Of a stretch of DNA of 37,471 nucleotides, positions 20,897 through 26,473 are shown piece after piece. The position numbers and the translations under genes are program-made. The stretch spans positions 1 through 37,471 of IMG/VR virus record IMGVR_UViG_3300024946_000001. The stretch is one strand, 5' to 3'. How positions within the stretch are numbered: position 1 is the stretch's first letter; each line of letters opens with the position of its first letter. Source of the DNA: a virus. Under the pieces are notes generated by a model, which was given only the letters and a program-made list of their open reading frames with translations, was not told where the DNA came from and did no database searches.

Positions 20897-21156
20897 CTAG
20901 CAATGAATTAAGAGAATATCTATCTGCAACTTTAAAAGGCATTCAAGACGACAGCATCAGCCTAGAGAAAGCTAAAGCCATGGGTGACACCATTCAAGTG
21001 GCTATCAATCTGGCAAAGGTGGAGGTTGATTTTGTACGCGCTAATGGTGGTGGTAAATCTGACTTTTTCACAAGCAATACAAAACAAGTAGGCCAGACAC
21101 CAACAGGCAATCTCTCTGTAATCGGTAACGTTACAACTCATGCGCTACGTGGCTAG
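20893..21156 (+). CDS. Hypothetical nin-region protein
   Basis: The product is 87 residues, ATGA-coupled to the HNH gene. The N-terminal half is helical (NELREYLSATLKGIQDDSIS), and the C-terminal half is Gly/Thr/Asn-rich and ends in VTTHALRG. Similar short proteins accompany nin genes in phages; function unknown. Confidence 0.55.
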   Translation: MTSNELREYLSATLKGIQDDSISLEKAKAMGDTIQVAINLAKVEVDFVRANGGGKSDFFTSNTKQVGQTPTGNLSVIGNVTTHALRG

Positions 21157-21217
21157 CATGAACACTAAAAGCCAAATATACAGCATTAACAGGTAGTAAA
21201 TTTTAATCAAAGGAGAA

Positions 21218-21319
21218 ATGAAAATGAATGAAGAAATCAGATTATTAGTAGGCTTTCCAATTATTGAAACATGCACTGTGTTTTCAGATTTAGCCGCATT
21301 AGATCAAGTGAATATGTAA
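21218..21319 (+). CDS. Very small protein
   Basis: The product is 33 residues from ATG 21218, or 31 from 21224, which is better spaced from AAAGGAG. The sequence MNEEIRLLVGFPIIETCTVF to DQVNM is compact with one Cys. The strong ribosome site in a 166-base gap argues it is translated. Function unknown. Confidence 0.45.
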   Translation: MKMNEEIRLLVGFPIIETCTVFSDLAALDQVNM

Positions 21320-21322
21320 ATA

Positions 21323-21781
21323 ATGGACTTCACCAAATACACCGTCAACCTAGTAGGCGAACTACAGCGCGAGACAGTTATTGCAAAGGCAAGAAATATG
21401 CCGTTAGGTCAAGGCTTACAAGTTGTATTTCAGAAAGTTCCGAAAGCTAGAACGCCTGACCAAAATTCGCTGATGTGGTCTAGCGGATGCCTCACTTGTA
21501 TTGCTGAACAATTCTTTGTTGAAGGTAAGTTGTTTAGTGCAGAAGCATGGCATGAACACTTTAAGCGTGAGTATCTGCCAGAGCTAGACGAGCCATATCT
21601 ATTCGAGTTAGTGAAAAATCCTGACACATATAAAAAATGGGATTACTTACCTAACGGAGACAGAGCATTAGTTGGCAGCACAACAGACCTGACTAAATAC
21701 GGCTTCGGATTGTATATCGAGCAGATTTATGCAGAGGCGGCTGGGGCTGGCGTTGTATTTGAGCAGAGGATTGCGGCATGA
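21323..21781 (+). CDS. ninB: NinB recombination protein
   Basis: The product is 152 residues. The diagnostic NinB blocks are present: ARTPDQNSLMW, EAWHEHFKREYLPE, LVGSTTDLTKYGFGLYIEQI and AAGAGVVFE. NinB (lambda Orf) binds ssDNA and acts as a recombination mediator that can replace RecFOR. Length is as usual. Its stop overlaps the methyltransferase start (ATGA). Confidence 0.9.
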   Translation: MDFTKYTVNLVGELQRETVIAKARNMPLGQGLQVVFQKVPKARTPDQNSLMWSSGCLTCIAEQFFVEGKLFSAEAWHEHFKREYLPELDEPYLFELVKNPDTYKKWDYLPNGDRALVGSTTDLTKYGFGLYIEQIYAEAAGAGVVFEQRIAA

Positions 21782-22356
21782 GAGTTTTAGTAGCTTGTGA
21801 ATATTCAGGTGTTGTTCGTGATGCATTTACAGCATTAGGACACGATGCTATGAGTTGCGATTTATTACCAACAGATGCGCCAGGTAATCACTATCAAGGT
21901 GATGTACGCGATGTGATTGATGGCTGCTGGGATTTAATGATTGCTCACCCACCATGTACACACTTGAGTGTATCGGGAGCTAAACATTTCGCAGAAAAGC
22001 GTGTAGATGGTCGCCAACAATCAGCAATCAGTTTTTTCATGATGCTGGTTAAGTCAGATATTCCAATGATAGCTGTAGAAAACCCAGTTTGCATTATGTC
22101 TAGCTTATATCGCAAGCCTGATCAAATTATACAGCCTTGGCAGTTTGGGCATGGTGAAACTAAATCTACATGCTTATGGCTTAAGAGCTTACCAATTCTA
22201 CAGGCTACTAACATTGTAGAAGGTCGTTCAGATCGCATTCATAAAATGCCACCTGGGCCTGATAGATGGAAAGAGCGCAGCAAAACCTATCAAGGCATAG
22301 CAAATGCAATGGCAAATCAATGGGGCGGTAATCGCCAGATGGAGTTAGCAGCATGA
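21778..22356 (+). CDS. Compact C5-cytosine methyltransferase-like protein
   Basis: The product is 192 residues. It shows an opening SAM-site strand (RVLVACEYSGVVRDAF), a catalytic PPC loop (AHPPCTHLSVSG), an ENP motif (AVENPVCIMSSL) and a final helix resembling motif X (YQGIANAMANQW). C5 methyltransferases normally exceed 300 residues; the target-recognition domain between motifs VIII and IX is missing. Related short phage proteins are annotated as DNA cytosine methyltransferases, but activity is unproven. Confidence 0.7.
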   Translation: MRVLVACEYSGVVRDAFTALGHDAMSCDLLPTDAPGNHYQGDVRDVIDGCWDLMIAHPPCTHLSVSGAKHFAEKRVDGRQQSAISFFMMLVKSDIPMIAVENPVCIMSSLYRKPDQIIQPWQFGHGETKSTCLWLKSLPILQATNIVEGRSDRIHKMPPGPDRWKERSKTYQGIANAMANQWGGNRQMELAA

Positions 22357-22646
22357 GCAAAATCACAGATAGCGCAAGAGGTGAAAGCTGCACAGTTAGA
22401 TTGCCAGGTATATGCAATCACAACAATGACACAGTAGTTTTTGCTCACATAAACAGTGTGAGATTAGGTCACGGCACAGGAATTAAAAATAAAGATATTC
22501 ATGGAGCTTATGCCTGTTCAGCTTGCCATGACTGGATAGATGGTCGCGTAAAAAGTCACCAAGACCCTAACCAGATAAAACTAGCCCATTACGAGGGCGT
22601 ATTTGAAACTCAACTTAAATTACTAGCGAAAGGGTTAATGAAATGA
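22353..22646 (+). CDS. YbcO-like (DUF1364) nuclease
   Basis: The product is 97 residues. The pattern ARGESCTVRLPGICNHNNDT, VVFAHINS, GTGIKNKDIHGAYACSACHD and WIDGR matches DUF1364/YbcO, a small HNH-type putative nuclease of lambdoid nin regions. Two Cys pairs are consistent with metal or structural sites. ATGA overlaps lie on both sides. Confidence 0.8.
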   Translation: MSKITDSARGESCTVRLPGICNHNNDTVVFAHINSVRLGHGTGIKNKDIHGAYACSACHDWIDGRVKSHQDPNQIKLAHYEGVFETQLKLLAKGLMK

Positions 22647-23083
22647 GATGCACATATCAAGCAGTACAAGAGCGCTACAAGTTAATTTTAGCTTTCCTAT
22701 CCACTAAGCACACTATTGATGAAATCCTGCCAGTAGTTGAAGTGAGCGACAAGATGATGCGTAGATACATCAATGCGCTAATCGAGAATGGCAATGTTGA
22801 ACGTGTTGGCAGCTATAAGAAAAACATTCAAGGTCGCCATGTTAGCTATTACCAAACAGTCAGCCATAACATTAGCAATCTAAAGCGAGTGTTAAAGCCT
22901 CGCACTGACTATGTGCCAGTAAAAGAGAGAGAAGAGTATGAAGCAATGGAAAACCACAAGCCTGACCGAGTAATTGTGCAAGGCAACGTAACAACCTACA
23001 ACCTTTCACATCACGACAACTACAGCCATAGACGTGCGCCAGCTAAGCCGACTATTGGTGCTGGTTCGATGGCGATGTTTTAA
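22643..23083 (+). CDS. Winged-helix protein
   Basis: The product is 146 residues. Residues ~1-75 look like a winged HTH (YKLILAFLSTKHTIDEILPV, SDKMMRRYINALIENGNVER) and the C-terminus is His/Pro/Ala-rich and disordered. It probably binds DNA, in the nin region ahead of a nuclease. No family named. Confidence 0.6.
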   Translation: MRCTYQAVQERYKLILAFLSTKHTIDEILPVVEVSDKMMRRYINALIENGNVERVGSYKKNIQGRHVSYYQTVSHNISNLKRVLKPRTDYVPVKEREEYEAMENHKPDRVIVQGNVTTYNLSHHDNYSHRRAPAKPTIGAGSMAMF

Positions 23084-23380
23084 ATGAGAGTACGCGCAAG
23101 AAAAGACAGTAACCATGTTGAGATAGTTAAAGCATTCCGCGATATGGGTGCTTGCGTATTGGACACAGCACAGCTAGGTAATGGCGCACCAGACTGTTTT
23201 ATTGCAATGAATAAGCAATGTGTCGCAGTAGAAATTAAAGACGGTTCAAAGCCCCCTAGCGCAAGAAAGCTAACACCTGATGAAGTGAAGTTCCACGATG
23301 AATGGAGTGGCTGGATAGAGATTGTTTGCAATGTTGATGATGTGGTTAATTTAGTTAATCGGATAAGGAGCGGTAGATGA
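23084..23380 (+). CDS. VRR-NUC / PD-(D/E)xK nuclease-like protein
   Basis: The product is 98 residues. The active-site pattern GNGAPDCFIA...VAVEIKDG gives D...E-x-K of a PD-(D/E)xK nuclease, in the size range of phage VRR-NUC or DUF1064-like proteins. Such enzymes act as structure-specific endonucleases and may take the Holliday-junction resolvase place of RusA in the nin region. Confidence 0.75.
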   Translation: MRVRARKDSNHVEIVKAFRDMGACVLDTAQLGNGAPDCFIAMNKQCVAVEIKDGSKPPSARKLTPDEVKFHDEWSGWIEIVCNVDDVVNLVNRIRSGR

Positions 23381-23673
23381 AACTTGATCTTAGGGCGCAA
23401 AGAAACATATTTTCCAATTCTATTGATATTTTAATAATTAGTAAGTTTGGGAATATAAATTCCATTGCAAAGCCAATTGAGTTTGAGAGCGCTCCTACAG
23501 GTGAATGGTATGAGCCTCAATTAAGGTTAAAGAATGATGAAGCGCAAGCGTTAATGGATGAGCTTTGGCAGTGTGGATTAAGACCATCAGAAGGTAGTGG
23601 CAGCGCAGGAAGTTTGGCAGCTACAGAGAGACACTTGGAAGATATGCGTAAGTTAGTGTTTAAGGGTAAATGA
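23377..23673 (+). CDS. Conserved-type phage hypothetical protein
   Basis: The product is 98 residues. The C-terminal half LKNDEAQALMDELWQCGLRP, EGSGSAGSLAATERHLEDMR is a pattern seen in small proteins of many phages near NinB and Q. Function unknown. ATGA overlaps lie on both sides. Confidence 0.6.
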   Translation: MKLDLRAQRNIFSNSIDILIISKFGNINSIAKPIEFESAPTGEWYEPQLRLKNDEAQALMDELWQCGLRPSEGSGSAGSLAATERHLEDMRKLVFKGK

Positions 23674-23852
23674 TGGCGTTAGAGAAATCAGCCTACAAAG
23701 ACCCTGAGAAATGGCTCATGGAAAAGCAAGAACGTAGCTGTAAAGGCTGTGTACACAATAAGCCATTTGTAATGCTAGGGAAAAGTTACGATGCGTGTGC
23801 GAAGGGTCGGAAATTTGGAGTTAAGTGTAAACTTTATAAGGAGCAAGAGTAG
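23670..23852 (+). CDS. Small Cys-rich protein
   Basis: The product is 60 residues (59 from the second ATG). Four Cys are spaced as SCKGCVHN...DACAKGRKFGVKC, likely one zinc site. It is like small NinE/NinF-type proteins in size and place. Function unknown. Confidence 0.6.
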   Translation: MMALEKSAYKDPEKWLMEKQERSCKGCVHNKPFVMLGKSYDACAKGRKFGVKCKLYKEQE

Positions 23853-24206
23853 ATGGAATTTGACACACTAGAAGCAACAAAAGACCGTCTATTAAACTGG
23901 CAACGTGCCTATCGTGACCATAAGAGCAAACGTGTCACTATGAGCCTAGAAGGTCGCTACAAATCACCACAGCATTGGGATGAAAAAGAAGTACATGCCG
24001 TAGTCAACTTACTAGATGCTCACAAGGTTGAATCAGCCTGGTTAGGATTGCCAGCGCATAACAAAGCGATACTGAAATATAACTACTTCACGCCATACAT
24101 ACCATTGCAAATATTCTGCCGTAAGATTAACAGAATGAGGGCAGATCATTTTGAATTGGAATTGGCGTTGAGTATTAGGATGATGGACAACAGGCTTAGA
24201 GGATAA
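23853..24206 (+). CDS. Q-like late antiterminator
   Basis: The product is 117 residues. LLNWQRAYRDHKSKRVTMSL, EGRYKSPQHWDEKE, VVNLLDAHKVESAWLGLPAH and KAILKYNYFTPYIP resemble the small Q-type antitermination proteins that end the early operon. It is immediately before the late promoter at 24465 and the terminators at 24571 and 24774, the exact place for Q. Role: modify RNA polymerase so it reads through into late genes. Assignment relies on position plus the general pattern. Confidence 0.65.
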   Translation: MEFDTLEATKDRLLNWQRAYRDHKSKRVTMSLEGRYKSPQHWDEKEVHAVVNLLDAHKVESAWLGLPAHNKAILKYNYFTPYIPLQIFCRKINRMRADHFELELALSIRMMDNRLRG

Positions 24207-24207
24207 T

Positions 24208-24438
24208 ATGAGCAATCATGCGACAGAAATTATTGGCAAAAAATTTTGCTTGAATCATGAGCATAAGAATTATCACATGGCACACTTTGATGATTCAAAT
24301 AGAGCTTATCTATGCGGATGTATGCCGTGGATAAGAACAAAAACATTAAATATTTCATTAAGTAATAAACGCAATAAAACTAGACGTATTAAATACTTTT
24401 TTACTAGAAATACTTTATGGAATAGAACTCACAACTAA
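24208..24438 (+). CDS. Small hypothetical protein
   Basis: The product is 76 residues, starting 2 bases after the Q-like stop with AGGATAAT upstream. It has Cys at positions 14, 36 and 38 and a basic C-terminus (SLSNKRNKTRRIKYFFTR). It may be real, with possible metal or nucleic-acid binding; no family recognised. Confidence 0.45.
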   Translation: MSNHATEIIGKKFCLNHEHKNYHMAHFDDSNRAYLCGCMPWIRTKTLNISLSNKRNKTRRIKYFFTRNTLWNRTHN

Positions 24439-24464
24439 ATCACTAAATATTGTTATTTTACCCA

Positions 24465-24493
24465 TTGACACACACAAAATATAGGCGTATAAA
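24465..24493 (+). promoter_or_regulatory. Late promoter (PR'-like)
   Basis: -35 TTGACA (24465-24470), 17-base spacer, -10 TATAAA (24488-24493); predicted start near 24500. It is the best sigma70-type promoter in the window and lies right after the Q-like gene. It would drive the whole late operon around the circle to 9949 if the downstream terminators are overcome. Confidence 0.8.
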
Positions 24494-24570
24494 TATGTTT
24501 ACAACTTAATACCACTTCAATGTGAGATGACAGCTACCGTTTGGTAGCGTTGTCTACGGTAAAAGAATTG

Positions 24571-24600
24571 AAGCTCACATCTAACCATGTGGGCTTTTTT
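24571..24600 (+). terminator. First late-leader terminator (tR'-like) with competing helix
   Basis: AAGCTCACAT (24571-24580) pairs over 10 bp with ATGTGGGCTT (24587-24596), loop CTAACC, followed by T. About 70 bases of leader precede it. An upstream ATGTGAG (24520-24526) can pair with CTCACAT of the terminator stem, and CTTCAAT (24515-24521) with ATTGAAG (24567-24573), so alternative antiterminator folds are possible. A hairpin GCTACC-GTTT-GGTAGC (24533-24548) sits between. Confidence 0.85.
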
Positions 24601-24610
24601 ATTAAGATAC

Positions 24611-24763
24611 ATTAAGGCGTGGGTGTGCAAGTGACCCATATGCAGCACACATCTTGCCCAACAATCAAAGCGTCTGATGAGAGAGTAACGCCTCGAAACT
24701 GAAAAGTAGCGCGGAGTGTCCCATGTTGGGGAATAACTGGACACCAGTGGGTCACGCCTTAAT
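24611..24763 (+). ncRNA. Structured RNA candidate: four-way junction with pseudoknot
   Basis: The closing helix is ATTAAGGCGTG (24611-24621) with CACGCCTTAAT (24753-24763), 11 bp perfect. Inside are three further helices: GTGTGC/GCACAC (24623-24628/24645-24650), CCCAACA/TGTTGGG (24657-24663/24724-24730) and ACTGG/CCAGT (24736-24740/24744-24748). The loop of the first carries ACCC, which can pair with the junction linker GGGT (24749-24752). The third-helix interior holds CTGATGA and GAAA blocks like a hammerhead core. No credible gene lies here on either strand. Folding was done by eye. Confidence 0.55.
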
Positions 24764-24773
24764 ATATTTTATA

Positions 24774-24806
24774 CAGCCTCATTCTTAAGTGCGTGGGGCT
24801 TTTTTA
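24774..24806 (+). terminator. Second late-leader terminator
   Basis: AGCCTCA (24774-24780) pairs with TGGGGCT (24794-24800), 7 bp with one wobble, loop of 13 bases, followed by TTTTTA. Its 3' part (GTGGGGCTTTTTTATT) resembles the end of the first leader terminator (GTGGGCTTTTTTATT), as if duplicated. Confidence 0.7.
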
Positions 24807-24807
24807 T

Positions 24808-25140
24808 TGCCTATACGCACGCTGCTTAGTGCTACGAGTCTGTAGCGAGAGAGTAATGGTTAGCCATTTCGCACCTTAGTTGGTGAATAGGCGGTGTCCG
24901 TATATACAATTTTGCAAGAGTGCAGTTCGAGGGTCTGCACTTAAAACATTCCTCGAGCCAATTTACTATTTTGCACAGCGTAATTAGCGCATACCAAGCC
25001 AAAACAGAAATCAGGATATAACGCCTGACTGTGCAAATCCTAATTCTGCATCGTACGCGATATAAAAAGCAGATAGCTACCTTAGAGAGAACGTACAACT
25101 CTGCATCGTCTGTGGCGCGGTAGTAGTGAAAGCCACTTAC
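24808..25140 (+). ncRNA. Second structured RNA stretch with cloverleaf-like and pseudoknot elements
   Basis: No convincing gene is present. Helices seen: GCCTAT/ATAGGC (24809-24814/24887-24892) enclosing GCTAC/GTAGC, GCGA/TCGC with AATGG/CCATT, and CACC/GGTG. Then AGTGCAG/CTGCACT (24919-24925/24935-24941), whose loop TCGAGG pairs with CCTCGA (24951-24956), an H-type pseudoknot. Next TTTGCACAG/CTGTGCAAA (24970-24978/25029-25037) stacked on TCAGG/CCTGA, then TCTGC/GCAGA with ATCG/CGAT inside (25045-25073), and GCTACC/GGTAGT with GTGGC/GCCAC. It ends just before the ribosome site of 25155. It may be a 5' leader or a large ncRNA. Confidence 0.45.
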
Positions 25141-25154
25141 TTATAGGAATACAC

Positions 25155-25328
25155 ATGAAATTCACTGAACAAGAATTTTTAGATGCTTTATTACTTGCTG
25201 TTAATGAAGCTCAAGCATGGGCTGAAGAATCTAATGGCTACACAGAAAGAACCCATGAACTTGCACCATGCTACAAAATACTTGATAGCTATGGAATAGA
25301 CACAAGGGCAAAAGATGGCAGCACATAA
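25155..25328 (+). CDS. Small late-operon protein
   Basis: The product is 57 residues with AGGAAT 7 bases upstream: MKFTEQEFLDALLLAVNEAQ to DTRAKDGST. It is acidic and helical. It is the first gene after the structured leader and overlaps the next start by 14 bases. Function unknown. Confidence 0.6.
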   Translation: MKFTEQEFLDALLLAVNEAQAWAEESNGYTERTHELAPCYKILDSYGIDTRAKDGST

Positions 25329-25473
25329 CGAACATACTGGCGACTTAATACAGACTAAGCCTAGCGCTAAGTATGCTGATAATTACGATGCTATATTCCG
25401 CAAAGAACAACCTAAACAAGACCACTTAAACCATCTATTGAAAGATGAAGAGATGGGATTCAATGATAGATAA
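25315..25473 (+). CDS. Small pre-terminase protein
   Basis: The product is 52 residues after AAGGGC: MAAHNEHTGDLIQTKPSAKY, ADNYDAIFRKE. The HNEHTGD...K.SAKYADNYD.IF pattern is one I recognise from small genes just upstream of podovirus terminases. Function unknown. Confidence 0.6.
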   Translation: MAAHNEHTGDLIQTKPSAKYADNYDAIFRKEQPKQDHLNHLLKDEEMGFNDR

Positions 25474-25843
25474 ATTCACAGTAGGTAAAGCCAGCTGCAA
25501 CTTAGAGCCATTCAATGAAAAAGGCTTTGGTCGCAACTCTAGCTTAAAGTGGGTTACTCACTTACACGTACCAGAAGAACACCGCAAACAAGGTCTAGCT
25601 AAAGCATTGCTTAAACAATTAGGCAAAGAAGCTGACGAAGCACAGATAAGTTTAATCCTTGAGTGTAGATCATACGAAGAATCAATTGATGAAAATGCGC
25701 TTGATAGGTTATATCGTCAATTTGGCTTTGTAGAGATACAAGAAGAGCCAAAGTTGATGTTACGCATACCAGTTCCACCAGCATTATTTGAATCACTCAA
25801 ACAAAAGCCAGCAAGCAGAATAATTCAAAGCATATATCAATGA
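25463..25843 (+). CDS. GNAT-family acetyltransferase-like protein
   Basis: The product is 126 residues from ATG 25463; ATG 25445 would add 6 residues but overlaps more of the previous gene. The acetyl-CoA site appears as LHVPEEHRKQGLAKALLKQL, with the R-x2-G-x-A loop, followed by LILECRSYEE and ALDRLYRQFGFVEIQ. The target is unknown. GNAT genes just before the small terminase occur in some podoviruses. Confidence 0.75.
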   Translation: MIDKFTVGKASCNLEPFNEKGFGRNSSLKWVTHLHVPEEHRKQGLAKALLKQLGKEADEAQISLILECRSYEESIDENALDRLYRQFGFVEIQEEPKLMLRIPVPPALFESLKQKPASRIIQSIYQ

Positions 25844-26019
25844 ACATGGTCAATGAAGAATCATTCAAGCTCGAGAGACTAGCCAACAGTTTAGGCTTTG
25901 GTCTTTACGTTGATGTTAAAAGTAAAACATATTCATTATGTGAGTATGGAACAAACCCTAGAATATACGAATCAACCGATTTAAATGAGTTAACTGTTAC
26001 TTTAAACAGTGTTATCTAA
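25840..26019 (+). CDS. Small hypothetical protein
   Basis: The product is 59 residues, ATGA-coupled to the GNAT gene: MNMVNEESFKLERLANSLGF, GLYVDVKSKTYSL to LNSVI. It has mixed alpha/beta character. It lies 10 bases before terS. Function unknown. Confidence 0.55.
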   Translation: MNMVNEESFKLERLANSLGFGLYVDVKSKTYSLCEYGTNPRIYESTDLNELTVTLNSVI

Positions 26020-26029
26020 GGATAAATAA

Positions 26030-26473
26030 ATGTCAGGCGTAACAACATATAAACAATCAACAGCAGATGCTATCTGTGAACTTATTGCAGATGGTAAGAG
26101 CTTGCGTGAGATATGTTTAAGCAAGGACATGCCTTCAAGAGCAACCGTGTTCAAATGGCTAGGTGAGCAGAAGATATTCTCTGACCAATACGCACGCGCA
26201 CGCGAAGAACAAGCAGAAACATTAGCCGATGAAATCATTGGTATTGCTGATGAATCACAGACTACCGTGAGAGAACAGGATGGCTTCACAGAGGTTACAT
26301 TTGATAACGTAGCCGTAGCAAGAAACAGATTGCGCGTTGAGTCTCGCAAATGGGTAGCAAGTAAATTGAAGCCTAAAAAATACGGCGACAGAATACAAAC
26401 AGAAATTAGTGGCGAGCTTAATGTAGGCTTCCATGAGATATTGACTAAAGCCCGTGAACGCGCTGGAAGTTAG
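26030..26473 (+). CDS. terS: Terminase small subunit (Sf6 gp1-like)
   Basis: The product is 147 residues. The N-terminal HTH (ADAICELIADGKSLREICLS, MPSRATVFKWL), the helical middle (YARAREEQAETLADEIIGIA) and ARNRLRVESRKWVASKLKPK with KYGDR follow the Sf6/P22-type small terminase pattern. It recognises the pac site and regulates packaging. It overlaps terL by 20 bases. Confidence 0.88.
   Translation: MSGVTTYKQSTADAICELIADGKSLREICLSKDMPSRATVFKWLGEQKIFSDQYARAREEQAETLADEIIGIADESQTTVREQDGFTEVTFDNVAVARNRLRVESRKWVASKLKPKKYGDRIQTEISGELNVGFHEILTKARERAGS

Noticed and set aside
24517-24744. Minus-strand open frame of 75 residues
   Set aside because: It spans a terminator and the structured RNA helices, with no ribosome site and no recognisable motif.
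24832-25098. Minus-strand open frame of 88 residues, Cys-rich
   Set aside because: It has no ribosome site, unlikely composition, and opposes the late transcript. The strand symmetry of the hairpins explains the lack of stops.
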